Source of the DNA: Oxyura jamaicensis | Taxonomy: Eukaryota > Chordata > Aves > Anseriformes > Anatidae | Direction: 5' to 3' | DNA: 64,000 bases | Assembly (NCBI RefSeq): GCF_011077185.1 | Contig: NC_048895.1 | Coordinates: 29,783,183-29,847,182 of the forward strand | In this document: positions 48,465-62,596 of the stretch, one piece after another | How positions within the stretch are numbered: position 1 is the first letter of the stretch | Layout of the letters: each line of letters begins with the position of its first letter | Notes under the pieces: model-generated | What the model saw: the letters and a program-made list of their open reading frames with translations, nothing else | Database searches by the model: none | What the model was told of the DNA's origin: nothing | Translations under genes and position numbers: made by a program

Positions 48465-48760
48465 GATGCAGTGGTGCCCAGTGCCAGGACAAGAGGCAAT
48501 GGGCACAAACCATGACACAGGTTCCCTCTGAACACCAGGAAACACTGCTTTGCTGTGCAGGTGGAAGAGCACTGGCACAGGCTGCCCAGGGAGGCTGTGG
48601 AGCCTCCATCCTGAGAGATCTTCAAAAGCTGCCTGTACATAGCTGCTGCCTGTACAGCTGCCTGTACATGGCCACTGTAGGTAAACCTGCTTGATCAGGG
48701 GTTGGACCAGGTGACCTCTAGATGTCCCTTTCCCACTTCAGCCATTCTGTGATTCTGTGA
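48465..48760 (+). mobile_element. CR1 non-LTR retroposon, 5'-truncated, with terminal octamers
   Basis: Shows the CR1 3' region in sense: CAGTGCCAGGACAAGAGGCA, GAACACCAGGAAACACTG, CACTGGCACAGGCTGCCCAG, GTGGAGCCTCCATCCT, GGGTTGGACCAGGTGACCTC and an end in ATTCTGTGATTCTGTG, the classic tandem octamer. An internal tandem expansion occurs at 48628-48673. It is opposite to EPAS1. Confidence 0.93.
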
Positions 48761-48899
48761 AATCCCATATGAACCTTAAAACCACACGTAAGACCAACTT
48801 CCCCAATGTCTAAAGATCTGATAGTATCTAAAATCTATATTCTACATTACTGGATTTGCATTTTATTTATTTCAGTGAAAATTCCTGGCATTAATTTCC

Positions 48900-48917
48900 A
48901 AAAAAAAAAAAAAAAAA
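48900..48917. repeat. poly(A) run
   Basis: Eighteen A in a row, about 140 bases after the CR1 copy and not part of it. Confidence 0.9.
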
Positions 48918-51900
48918 GGAATGCTGAGACAAAAACATCCTATTAATTTAAAAAACATATCAGCTGCATTTTATGCAGCTTGTAGGATAACTCTTTGTAC
49001 CTCCAATTTGAAGTATCACTGTGAATACCAGCTATCACAGCAGCTAAAAAGTACTTGGGAGTTCAATGATGAGAATCTTACTGATGCTTCTGGAGCCCCT
49101 GTATTTTTTAACGCATTTAGGTTTGCAATACGTCCCTGAAGTATGATAAATTTAATCACAGTAAGCAAAACAACGTCCACACGATTTATGTGCTACCATT
49201 TCTCTCTAGTTTTATGAGTACCTTGGACTGGAGAGATAAGTGTCAGGATTTCAGCAGCTATTAATCTGGTCCTGGATTATTATTTTATGATGTTGGGAGC
49301 GCAGTCCGTCTGTTAGTCACCATGCCAGCATGGACCTGGCACCTCTGAAGATGTGCCAAACGCGTTGCTCCTGGGGCAAGATGTAGCTCCTGGGAACTGT
49401 ATGAGGACCGTGCCATGCAGAGAAGATGCCAGACTGATGTTTGATCATCAGTTAGAGCAGATGTAGGCTTTGCCTTTTTGCCTTTTCCACCCATTCCCTG
49501 GATTCAGGCGAGAGGAGCGCAGCACGGTGGAGAAACATTTCACATGGCTTAGTTTTCAGTCAGAGCCGTTTCCTTCACCAAGTCACTGTGCACTCAGCAA
49601 GCCTGAGTGCCAGACACAGAAAGAGGGGGGATGGCTCTGGATCATCCCATAAAGCCAGAGCCAACACTTAAACAGATCAGAGAATGAACTCCCCTGTGTT
49701 CTCAAACACTAAGGAAATTGTGAGAGAAACAAAATACCCAGCACATGGCCAAACCTCGACCAGAGGAGTGTAAAGCCTTCTAAACTCAATCTTCTCTCCC
49801 GAGACTGGTTTTGCACTGCTCTGCTCAGTCAAGATATGGGATCATGGATTCCTTCCCTGTGGCAATCAATTCTCTGATACCAGCCAAGACATAGCAAGCT
49901 TCAGAGATAACTCGTAGACTAAAAGGAAAAACAGACCCACTGAACAACACCACAGAAAAGGACTGTTTCAATATTGGCTGAAACTGAACATGCTTTTAAC
50001 CAGCCATTTTGGGGGTGATAAATGTACAATTCTGCTTTCCTTCATGGTTTCCACACACACAGGAGTACCTGCAGCCCAGCTAGAGCTGGAATCGCACTGC
50101 AACAGCGGGGATAAGGTTATGACAATGCACGACCTGAGATCTCTATCAATGATTTGTGTTCTGAGAGATTACAGATTCTTATCCTGTGGCTTTACTTGTA
50201 GCAATCAGTCAATTTTGACAGCTAATCTAAAGGTCCATAGATATTGTTGCTCAGAAGCTCAGCATGTAATGCTGAGATCTGTTTTTAGATAACCCAACTA
50301 TTTACCTACTTTAAAAAACACATACCAAAGGATGTGCTTTATCTCCTCACCAGTGGGTTTAAGCTAAAGGTGAACGAAGTGCAATTCACAGGCCCAGAAG
50401 TTAAACTCAAAACCAGCCTCGTTTTTCAGATGGGACACTGACCACATCCCAGCCCGTACCCAACCACAACGGGTGTTATTTATCAAGATGGTGCAAGTAA
50501 ACAAGGGCAATTTTTCAATTAAGCATTATTTCAAGCCTAAGGGACAAATATTACTGTCACATGACTGTAATATCACCAGTACACGTACCTACCCTGGTAG
50601 CACTTCAGCCTGAAACCCCCTCAACTATAAACAATTGAAAGAGTCACGCTGAAGCTTGTTGACAAATCCGGAATTTTACGATCTAATGCTGCGTTGCAAT
50701 GTGGGCAATACCCACTGAAATTTGTGGAGCCTGTGGTTAAAATCTCTGGCGCTTCACCAGGCTCAGACATATCCCACAACATTTTATCTCGTTGCACTGG
50801 CACATACGCTGACAGGTTCACACAAGGGGCCTTTGTGGATAGAAACAATGAGAGAGGCGCACACAGAACAGGAAAATGGGTGGTGACCACCAAGAACTGG
50901 AAAAAAGCCTCTTTCAAAGGAAGGTCTTTGAAAACATTCATTACACCCCACCCAGCTATTTTCACTACAATATTTCAGTACATAAAAAACAACACAGGGA
51001 AAACAAACAGCCCACCCTTCAATATGCTGTAGGCTCTTCAGCTCCTGAAAAAAGATCAGCAAGCCATAACGCTGCAGAAATCTTCACCAAGCAGAGTTGT
51101 GTAAGAGGTCTGCAAGCATCCACTGTAACCTTCCCCCTACCAGCAGTCTCACGTCTCCAGTCTCCCTATATGAGCAGGGTCAATTAGGTATCTTTATTTT
51201 CAGAGTAAAGTCATCAAAATTTCAAACTGCATTGGCTGGTAAAGAAAAGACAGTGAGCATTTATAGAGATCATAAAGTAAATATATTGTGACAGCTCAAA
51301 AAATTGTTAGAGAAGTGAATGGCCTTCCACAATGCATTCCAGTTCTGCTTCTTGCCTTGTATTTGCTAATTTTACCAGTTAGGGCAGTAGTTAGAACTAA
51401 TAAAATATTTAAGATAGAATGGCTGCAAGACAAAAAAGGAGCAATAAAACCGATCAATAATGAAATAGGGCTCCGAAATCAGCACATCCTAGAGGCCAGC
51501 CTTCAAGGTAAGGAGACCAGGCTTTCAGAGAGGCTTGTCTCCACCGCAGCAGGTGAGGATACCAGAAAAGCAAAGATTGCACAGGTAAGCCCCTCCCAGC
51601 CTTGAGACCACAAAATGATGTCCTCCTTCTCCTGAGGTTTGGGGCTGCTCTGTGATGATGCCCTCCACGGTGCTCTGACACCCAAATTCAAAGCAATCAT
51701 CAACATTACTTTGCCTGTTAATAAGCCATGTCTTGTCCTTCCCAAAGCATCAAATCCTTTAAACATCGCTGTTAATAAATTTAAGAAAACAGCTCTTGCA
51801 ATAAATATCTTTATGGAATGATGTTGACTCTCCTTTTCCCTTTTGGACCTTGATCATTTAAATATGTGCCCATTTACAATGCAATTTAATGGTTTCTCCG

Positions 51901-54273
51901 TCTCCCTCTCTTGGTCATTGCAGACATCCACAATAAGACGGATATCCAGAGACCCTAAACAGCCACTTCTTTGGCAAGGAGGGAATAATAATTCTTCAGA
52001 ACAACAATACTGATGTTTCTAAATTTTGATTATTCCATGTAACGCAGTTTCCTCAACTTCCTGAAACAAGTATCCAGTGTAAATCCTCAGAGCCAGGCTA
52101 CATTTTTTGCCCTTTGGGGTGTGAGTTTTGTCTGTACAAACATCCTGGGACAAACCTCATTCTTAGTCCCTGCTGTCTTTGCAGGGGGCTGTTACTTTAC
52201 ACAGTGGCTCTTTAATTGTCTGTCTCTTCTTAACTTAAATCAGGTAAACTGAAATAGTGACAACTTCACATGGTGTGATTTCAATCTCTCATCAGTATTT
52301 AGGTCTGTCACTAGTTTAAACTGATAAAATAGATTAGTGGCTTGATTTTGGTCTCCTCTTTCTACATGGGAAAATGAGTCACCTACCAAAGGGTGAGATT
52401 GTTTCCCCTATCTGGCCAAAAAAACGGTAGTCACTTCAGCAGTGTTAGGCAATTCTTCTAGATTTACAGCTAAATCACAAACTGGAGCCATGTACTTCAG
52501 GGGAATCGGTGTCCCCTGCACACACACCTCTTCATAGTCCCCCTGTAATCACCTCCTGTCTGGCTTAAGACAACTGCAGAGTTATACTGGGAAGAATCAA
52601 CTGGTGATCACTCCAGCGTTTTCTGCTGCTCTGTTCCCAGTGTGCAGGCACAGTGTTCCTCTGCTCCAGCCTCAGGTCAAGTGCTTTGGGCTAACACGCG
52701 CTGCAACGCCGTGCTCCCACTGCCAGACTCGCTCCGTGGCCCTATCACCCTCTCCTTGCATGGCTGCACCAGCGGTGAGCTTAACCAACGCATGTGTCAT
52801 CTGAAGAAAGTAGCACCAGTCACACAGAAGCTATTTATCTGAACAAAACCCTCGTCATTTCTTAGCAAAGCCTTTCCTTTGGCCGCTGGCAGTGCCATGA
52901 TGAGTGCTCTCACGGCTACCTGCCTTGCAGGATCCAGCAGAAGTGAGGGCAACTGTCAAAACTCTAGTACTTGAGGAGGAAACACTTGTGGCCTCTCCAT
53001 GCTCAACTGCAGAATTTCAAGTATTTTAAAAATTAAGGCTTGGTTCTGTCAGGAAATGGCCGCCAGCTCTTCTGATGCGTAGCCCTGAATAATTAATTGC
53101 TCACTACACGAAGACTTTCAAAGGGAACTGATAGCAATAAGGGCAGTCTGCAGTTGTATTGCAAACCATGAATAATAACCGGATGTAGCTGTTCTCTTTC
53201 AGCATTTCTTGCTTTATCTGGGTTTCTTTTCCTACTCCTAACTCTCCTAACTACTAACTCCTTAGGCTATGTATCTAGAACCAAAGGGTGGCTGCTCTAG
53301 ACAAGTGTAAAAGAAGATGAATGAATGGGAGGCTGCAAAGCTGGAAAACATTCAGAGTGTCTACGAAGACATATTCACACTTCCAGATTTCTCAGTTTTT
53401 GTTTGTTTGTTTACTTCAGAACTATGAAATAAATCAGTATTTTTATCATTATTGCTGCTGGAGCTTTTATTCTCTCAAATCTAGAGCAAACAAGACACGT
53501 GCATATGTTGGGCCTGATTCTCATCTTCATCACTACCCCATCACCCCAGAAGGACAGGAGGGGGGAATCTAAGAACAGTAATAAATTTTAGTTATGACAA
53601 CAGTATGAGGTTGATAAAACTTAGCTTTTCCAGAAAACAGTCTACTTTTTTGTTTAATTCATTACAATTCACAGTCGTCATCTTACTATTAAAGTCCTTT
53701 GCATTCTCTTAACAAAAGGCACATTAGTCAGCCATATCTTGGACATATATCAGAACTTCGCCTTTCAGTTGTGCCTAAGTCAGCATCAGCAGGGCCATGA
53801 AACAAGCACAGGAAGAATAACCATCCTCTCTGCTCATGCAAATCAGCATGACTCCATGGGCTTAGCGGAGACGCAACAGTTCGCATCTCTCAGGGCGTGG
53901 TACCTCGACATTTCATTATTTTGATTCTAACCGTAAGGCAGCCAAATTTCTGACAAGACAGCCCAAGATACACATGCTGAAATGCATACAACTGTATCAG
54001 TACATGCATAAAGGGGTCACAAGGATTACACAAAACAGATGGCACTCCCCAAGATGAGGGCGAAGGTGCACTCATCCTTTTTGAGCTGAGAATCTCAGTA
54101 ATTACCCAGCACTGTTTTGGAAACTTACCTTTTGTCTCTGCTTAGAGCAGTTCTTGGAAAATGCAACTTTTTTTCTTCTTGTCCTTTTCTAAATTAAATA
54201 ACTTTATCAACCAAACTGAATAGCTGTTCCAAGAATGACTGCTTTCTCAGGAGAAGCAGAAAGAAAAAAAAAA

Positions 54274-54292
54274 GGGGAGGGAGGGGGGAGGG
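54274..54292 (+). repeat. G-rich run with G-quadruplex pattern
   Basis: Four G-runs of at least three, separated by single A (G4-A-G3-A-G6-A-G3), directly after a ten-base A-run. It fits the standard G-quadruplex pattern with one-base loops. Confidence 0.85.
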
Positions 54293-54622
54293 CAGGGAGA
54301 GAAGCACTCACTGCCAAACCCAACGGTTTTGTCATTAGAAAACACAACTGGGATGGTACACAGGCCAAAGATGTGGTATGCAGAGAAACAATTGTACAAC
54401 AAGCCTACTGAAAATGCTGGTGTAAAAGAATGATGAGGCAGGCACAGACTGAGCAGGATGTACCTGTGTGGGTACAAGATGAATCCAAAAGGCAACGTCG
54501 CTTGTATTAGTGTATCCTTTTGAGTTGCATTTGTATGCCAGTGTGGTTAACTATCTTTGTACAAAACACGCTGCCATGGCCAAGAGTAGTTATAAAAGGA
54601 TTTTTATCCCTTCATAGATGGG

Positions 54623-54642
54623 AAAAAAAAAAAAAAAAAAAA
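54623..54642. repeat. poly(A) run
   Basis: Twenty A in a row in EPAS1 intron 1. Confidence 0.9.
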
Positions 54643-56683
54643 GATAAAGTGCTTTCATATACAGTAGAGAACATGAATAAATATTTAAATCTCTTACTGG
54701 AACAACCAGTGTGAAATGCATTTAAGATTAAGAAACCTTTACAATGCAATGCGTATGGTAAACAACATCAATAATTAGTTTTAAAGAGGAAGGCGTGCCA
54801 CACCATTGTATGTGATTTCGAGATGATTTAGTATAGTTTTTAGTAAATAGTGCATTTATGAAATAACAAACCACAGAGAAACACAGATTATGTAAAACGG
54901 TTTACTCCCTTTTTTTTTTTTTTCATCTTATTCACCATTGTACCCAACAACCACCACCATCAAAATTTCCCTAGTTCTTATGATCATTTCTTCATACATG
55001 TAATGGACTGCCACCAATTTCTGCTGACCTTCCCACTTGTCTCTCAAAGAAAACTTGAAAACATTTGGAATAAATCTCCAAGGACTGTAGAAGAACAAGT
55101 CATTAACAGCACAAACCCCCATTGGTTGAGCATTTCAATGACAATTTCTTCACCGTAGAGGGTCCAATATTTCAGATCACCGCCCAAGAATCAAGTAGGT
55201 GATTTTTATGAACAGTACTAAATAAAGCTTTATTATCCACCAATAAATGTTTATCATAGCTGAGAAGAGGTTGTTTAGCCTTATCTTTCAAAAGCTGGAA
55301 AAAGCCTTGTTGGAAAGCACGGTGAGTAAAGTTTGTCCACAGTGTGACAAGAAACAAGAAAGTCCACTTATCTACTGTGTTTTCAATACAGCTTCAAATC
55401 AGAGTGGAGGCAGGGCCCATGCCTGTGCAGATGCAGGGATTTTATTCATTACGATTATAGCGTGTTTTATTAAAATCCTGCATGAAGACATGTTTCCCTG
55501 AAGCTCTGGCTTACTAACAGCTCCAGGAGAAGGATGAACGACAGTGGCAAACCTCACCAGTCCAGAGAAGATGAATGCCAACAACTTGCCTAACCTGTAC
55601 ATCAGAGGTTACAGGATTCACTTGAATTAATACAATTTGAACCTGTGCATTTCTTTAAAAGAACAACCTGGTCAATTTAAGCAACTTTCAGGGCTGGAGA
55701 ACCAACCCACTCTAACATTTAGTATGTTGTTCTACTGGTCAGTCACCTTCACTGTCAAAATATTTGCACAGATTTTATTTTTCGTGCATAAGAATTAATT
55801 CTCACTGCCTATTTTTATAGCTCTGAAGTTATTTAGGGCATATAGGCGTGCCAGCCCAATACCACTTGACTTTCAGCCTCTGTTTTATATTCTCAAAAAA
55901 ATCTTCTAACTAGCAGGTCTTGCATCACTGATATGTTCTGTGCAAAAACACTGTGCAAATTCAAAACAAACATTCAAAATGAGAAAACTTCAGGCAGTAA
56001 AGAATGCAGAATTACTAACTGGAGTCTGGCCAGAGGGGAAAGGAAAGACAGGGAGACAAGCAAGATAAGCTGCAGGGTTTGAGGAGGGAAAAAAAATAAA
56101 CAGCCCACAACTCCCAGATAATGGCATTTGCACTTACCCTGGTGAATGCTCCTCCTGCCATCATTACATATGTACCAGCCACAGCACATTGTTATTTAGG
56201 TGCTTTTGGAATTACACTGTTCACTAGTACTCACCATCACACAACTTTGCCTGTTGTGAACATTTCTACAGACAAGTTGTGACTGACAGTAAAAATGGTA
56301 GCTAGAGGTAGTGCCAGTAAGCCTGCTGCTGCCTTATGACCACTCCCCAGTGCTTGCATGGGAAGGACTGAATTGCCAAGGAGCGTACCATCTGGTTTAG
56401 GGTTGACTCAGGACACCTCTGCACAGCCAGCCACCAAACATGTCTTTCTCATGTATTTTGGGATCTACTGCTACTTAAATCATCATCTTGAAATATTAAA
56501 CACTGCACTGCCTCATTTTAGCATTAAAAACAAAACAGCAACAAAACAACTGGGAAAATCATCCTCAACATGCGGAGCAGGATGTTGTAAGCCTGCCCCA
56601 TCGGACTCCAATCAAGAGCATACTTCCAGTATTCACACTTATCCCCAAAACAAACAAGGAACCCAGACGTGGTAGGGATCGGC

Positions 56684-56703
56684 AATAAATAAATAAATAA
56701 ATA
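56684..56703. repeat. AAAT tetranucleotide repeat
   Basis: About five AAAT units in EPAS1 intron 1. Confidence 0.85.
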
Positions 56704-59700
56704 TCAGAAATTCCATCCAAGCGATGGTACTTGGAGTATTACAAGGGAAGAGGACCCAGCAGGGACCCAGCAGAGTCCAGGACGAAGTACTAGCTTGCAG
56801 TGCTGCAAAGGCAAAGTCTCCCCTCCACAAGTGCCCCTGCGGGGGCATGCCTGTCCCTGGGACATAATCTCACCTCACTACATTAACTGGGAGTGGAATT
56901 ATCCATCGGTAAGAGACTAGAACACACCTCTTCAAAATAGGTTTTGTTTTCTGTTTTCTTGTCTTGTGCCAATGCCAATAAACAGAAAATAATTTGCTTT
57001 CAGATTTGCCTCTGACATGTCATGCTCCTTATAGCAGAGCAGCTGCTAGAAGAAGACAGTCACTGTTCGGTGTGGCCAAGACCATCCAAGTTTCTGCATT
57101 AATTCTGTTATTTGGCTGCCAAGAGAGGAGCATAAAGATTTAGAAAATAAAGTAGATAGAAACAAGAAATTGGGGGAGAGCTTGAAACAAAACAAGAGGT
57201 CTGCATGGAAAAAGTAACTATTTCTACAAGCCCATTACAAAAGGCAATGAACATTTCATGTAATTTTATAGTCCAAGAAAGAATGAATGTTTATCTAGCG
57301 TACGGTAGGGTATTTTCAGTGCCTCAAAAATATATTATTATAGAAAAAAAAAGTTTATATAATAAAAATTCACTGACAAATTCATTATATATTCATATTA
57401 ACATATAAAAGTACTGAGGAATATTTGAAATTGATACCTCTCTTAGTAAAGCATGAAAGGTCACTAACAGAGTTTCATTAAATGATGTTTTCTACCATAT
57501 AGAGGCCTGAAGCATGGAGAGAACTGGAAACCAGATTTTTATCAAACCATCTCTGGCGGAAGTAGATAACACAATTCAGAAAATGGGAGAAAGATTTGGG
57601 AGTGCCGTCTGCAGACTTAGGGAGAGGAAGGGGAAAGGAGACAACCAAAAAAAAATCCCATGGGTGCAGAAAGACTTCAAGGGCATGGAAAATATTTTTA
57701 AGTGCAGACCTAGAATTAGATAGAGAAGTGGAAGAACTTTTCACCCTAAGTGTCTTGCTTCACATAGCATGAAAGGTGCAAGTGTGGCTGAAATACAGGA
57801 ACATCTGGACTCTGTTAAGTCCCAGTTATGCAAGCAGTGATCACCTTAATTAACCAGGTTTTGAGAACAGTCAGAAGGACAAAGATAAGTTCTGTTAGCA
57901 CTTTAAGATGAAAAGGGTCCAGCCCGCCCAGTAGCTTCATCAGGATGATGTACCAAGACTTTGTAAATCAGAAATGTTCTAAAGAAGGAGCCACATCTCA
58001 TCGCCATAAGAAGAAAAGTTACTGGGTAAAGACTTCTAGAAATGATAAAAATATACCCTCTATTCAGTAGTACCTTGACATAAACACGTAAGACTACAGC
58101 CGTGCAGCCACAACTTTACATCAGGATCTATTTTCTATTCACACAAGTATTTCCCTCCTCCCTATGCTGCTGCCCACCAAGTTGTTCTTTCCTCACCCAC
58201 GCAAATCTCCCAAGACTGCTCAGTAAGCCTCATGCTAGCACTTTCACATTCGAGACCACTCTCTGCCCTGCTCAGAAAGCTACGTGCTCTCCTAAGGACA
58301 ACTCTCCCTTCCAGTAGCAACAATTTCATTTACTGGAAAGCCTTTGGCACTGTTTCTCCTACCTCTGGCCTGAACAAACTTCTGTCAGTCCAAACAGCTC
58401 TGGTCTTGCATGCTTTACCTTCTGGTCTGGCTGCTCACCTAAATGCCCTTAAAATAGCAAATTTTCTAGCATGCTTCCACCCCTGACTGTAATACAACTC
58501 AGCAGGCCTGGAGGTGCTGAGCACTTTGCAACCTCCTCCCAAAGAGGAATGGGACGTACAAGAGCTTAGGCTGAGACCAGCCAGTCTCAGGACTCAGTTC
58601 TGCAGTAGTGTGCATCTCCCCATGCGTTTTACACCGACTTTTCAGCACCATTTTCAGACCATTTTCCTAAAGCTCTCCATGTTTCAACGCTGCTGTTTTC
58701 AGTGCTTTTGTGGTCTATTCTCCCCTATTTTACTATGTCATCACGGAATAGGGGACTATTTTCTGCAGTGCAATAGTTTTGTCCAACAACCATTCATAAC
58801 TAGAAGACAACAAATACGTATGTAGATAAGACCAACAGTGGAGCTACTCCTGTTTCTGGGCACTGGAGTTCGTTCACCTTCAGGCCTTTGTTTCTAAATG
58901 AACATCAATTTTGCTGCTCCATTTTGTTCTCTGATGTGTTTGTTAACCAGCACTTGAACACAGTGCTGATGTGTTAGACTGCCTTGCTATCCAGCTATGG
59001 TGATACAGCTTTGATGTTACTCAGAGTTTTACTTTATTGAAGTTGTGTTTAACACACTGTGAAAAGAATGAGCTTGTGCATCACATCCTGCCTGCCTGTC
59101 AACAGCCAGCTATTTGGAACAGTAGAACTGCTACTGGCATCAGACCTCTGCCATCACGATTTCAGGTTATTTTCATAATTTTTCTTTATATAAGTAAACT
59201 AAGATTTAAGTTTTCTTCCATTCTGGTATTGTGATAATTCTATTAAATTGATATCTAATTATTATGCTATAAAATGCATCTCTGAAGGCCACTAAATGAA
59301 ATACAGCCGATGTTCATCTATTTGAACTCTATTACAAAATAAGAACCTAATTATCTTTACTGACTTACTAACATATTTAAACAGAACACTTTTTTTTTTT
59401 TTTTTCCTAAATACTTTGAAGCTGCAGAGGGAATACATGCAAAACAGGCATAACATAGAAGCAAAGCTGGAAGTAGCATAACATTATACTTATAACAATA
59501 GTATTCAGCAACAATAAATAGTAAAGCAGTTTAGAATAACACAGACCCTTATCTGTCAGATAAAAGTACGTTATAAAGAAGCTCTTACATGTGATATTTT
59601 CTCCTACATTACTCATGAAAATCAGGACATTCTTGCACAGGAAAACATTAGAATAGCAGCTTTGGACCTTATACAAACCTGCACCTATGAGAAGCTGTCT

Positions 59701-60806
59701 GACCAGCAGCAGCAGAACTGTGTGCTGCAGCCGATACCCTGCACAGACACACATATGCTAAGAGTTTCCCTAACTTCCAAGGTGCCCTTGTTTTATTTTG
59801 GGGGGCAGGAAAAGTGAGTTCTTATACTTTCACAGACTGCATGGCCCAGCAAGGCCCCGGCTTCCCGAGGACTGCAGGCAGTGCAGAGGTAGAGCAAAAT
59901 AGCAATTGGCAGCAGTAGCTGCAGAAGGAGCATTGGAGAAAGGGCAGGTTTTTTGAAGGATGGTCAGAGGCAAGCCATTCAAGAATGTGACAGTGTAACT
60001 GTCCTTGACATTTGTAAACTGGCAAGCACTGTACAGCAGTATCCAGACCGCAAACACAGAATACTTTTAGGTACTGCAATTAGAGTTTAGCAGTTGTTCC
60101 TTATGTAGCCATTCACAACTGAATGCCTTTAAACAAATATTTCTACAAACTACAAATGTATCATCATGTCCTCAAGAAATCAATCCTCTTCTAAATACTC
60201 CGTGGCTAATATTTTACCCTGGATGCTGGCTTTCCATCATAAAAGTAGTTTGAATTCCAACCATTTAAAAAATGATGACTCAATTTCAATGGAGATAAGG
60301 CTGGTTTACAAGTAAATTTAAGATTTAAGAATACGTGAATGGTTTATGTTTCTTTAAACACACACATTGGAATCACAAAATGCACAGAAAACCACCAGAC
60401 TCAACAGTCTGTGCACCTGCCTTTCAATTTCTGAGTTTTGTGAGTGACTGGGACATAGCTTCAAACTTATTTCTATCTTAGAGTAAAATATATATATATA
60501 TACATTAAAAAACAACAACCAAAAACACCAGACAGACAGCAAGGGGAAGTATGAGCCTTACCTAAACATGGCTCTAAGACCTAAGGCTTTCACAACCTTA
60601 GTTCATAATTCATAGCCTCACATAATTCAGGATAAGTTTACAAGAGTTACCAGCACTGCAATGAGATAATCCACTTCTTCAGTATTCATCATTAGCAGAT
60701 ACATTCCTAAAGTTAGGGTGGATAAAATTATACTGATACAGCACTTCAAACCACTATAAACATGCCTGGATTGGACTTGGCAATATTGTTGTAAAGAAAA
60801 AGATTA

Positions 60807-60840
60807 TATGTATATATATATGTGTGTGTACACACACATA
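60807..60840. repeat. TA/TG/CA dinucleotide repeat with palindrome
   Basis: A TA run passes into TG and then CA repeats. Positions 60819-60840 form a perfect 22-bp palindrome around GTAC. Confidence 0.9.
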
Positions 60841-62496
60841 CATTTATTATATTTAATAGTTACATCCTCCCCCCAAAAAAAGATACCCTTGCTGGGATTT
60901 AGTAAACCCATAATTTTAAAGGCCCTTGCCAGCATGGGAAGGAGGAGAAGACAACAAAAAACAGAGGACAGAAGTAGGTTAGAAGCACTAGCAAACATTA
61001 TCCATTTAAACTGCTAATGGCAAGCTCTGTTGTTATATTTTTATCATTGCTTTTCTGCAAATTACTTTTATCAGTGATAATTTAGCTTTTATTTCATTAT
61101 CTAGCACAGCAGACAAAAGGAAAACAGATTTGTTTTACAGCAGCTCCAGCACTTGCTCTGTCCATTAACATTGACAGATGAAGCTAAATTAAAGCTCTTA
61201 GACCATATTTTCAGCATGCATGGTAATGAAACTTCTGTATCTAACCAATACATGTTTCTAAAGGAGAACAGAGTGCATGCTAATGATTTCATTTTCTCCA
61301 CACAGTGAATAGAACTTTTCGTATTTTAGAGAAAATGGCATAGCACATTCTCATATTTGTTTCTGTTCTGCTTCCAAATGCATCTAAATGAAAACAGGGA
61401 GAATCAGTGTCTTAAACAAGGACATTATTGCGTCTCAGTCAGCTGAACAGTGAAATAGCACTTTCCTTCCTTCCAGTTTTCTCAAGACCACAAAACCACA
61501 GAGTTGTGTTTGATTAAATTATTATATATGCATACAGAACCCTTGAAGGATGTCATGCTGTTCCAATGCTGTTCTTTATCCTCTTTCTTTTAGGCATATT
61601 TTAAGCTATTCTATTTACTTCAATAGAGCTAGACAGATTGCTTTGTAACTTTCATCTAAAATAATAAACTTATTTATAGAAGCTAGTTTAAGTTCACAGC
61701 TGTTCTGGGCAAATGTTGGCCTTTCCACTTAAGTGATAGTATAATGGCTTTGATTACAAACAGTTTTGCAGGAAAAACAACAAAATATTATCAGCTCCTC
61801 TAAAAATGCAACTAATATTTCATTAGTAATCGCTGTTCTCCTAAGCAATAAAGTCAGTTACTTTCTTCCATGAAATATCCTGTCACCTTAACCTGACAAA
61901 AAAGCCTCATTAGCAAAACAGAATTTCTGAAGTGTGTGAACTTGCAGCCAGATGTTTTGACTTTTGTTGAAGACCATCTAGACTAATATTTCAAGAAAAG
62001 AATAATAATAAATTCTTAATTCTAGATATTTGGGATAGTTTTAACTTGTGACATACAAACCATGTAAAAAAGTTCTCAAAGGCAGTAAATGTCATTATGG
62101 TTTGTTCACTTTGAAATTGCCAGCACAATCCAAACATAAACACTTATTAACATATAATGCAAAATTAAAAGCTAGTGACAAAGTATTTCAAAGAAAAGAA
62201 TATTCCATGTTGTAAAAGCAAAACAAGAGTTCTGCTACCATAATTTCTTTAATGACTATTCAGTTGTGTGACAAATTACCCACTGATACTTGTCAAGCTC
62301 CATTTCATTTTCTAATAAAAACTTTATTTTTCCTAGAATACCTTTTTTAGTTTGAGATAAATTTAGTTTATTTTTTATGTCCCTTCAACAATCATTACAT
62401 GACCATTACAAACAAATTTTACTGCTGGGGCAAGTCACATTGATGAAAATAGATTAATATTAAAGAGCATGGAAATTTGGAAGAGCAAAAAAAAAA

Positions 62497-62596
62497 NNNN
62501 NNNNNNNNNNNNNNNNNNNNNNNNNNNNNNNNNNNNNNNNNNNNNNNNNNNNNNNNNNNNNNNNNNNNNNNNNNNNNNNNNNNNNNNNNNNNNNNN
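62497..62596. other. assembly gap of 100 N
   Basis: Exactly 100 N, the usual placeholder for a gap of unknown size, preceded by an A-run. True missing length is unknown. An open frame running through it on the minus strand is an artefact. Confidence 0.99.

Noticed and set aside
54121..54200. Possible EPAS1 exon 1, because the plus strand has an ACCTTTTG and a CTTCTTGTCC stretch resembling the complement of the exon 1 coding end
   Set aside because: No in-frame start codon followed by the expected T-A-D-K-E-K-K residues; surrounding DNA is AT-rich and not promoter-like.
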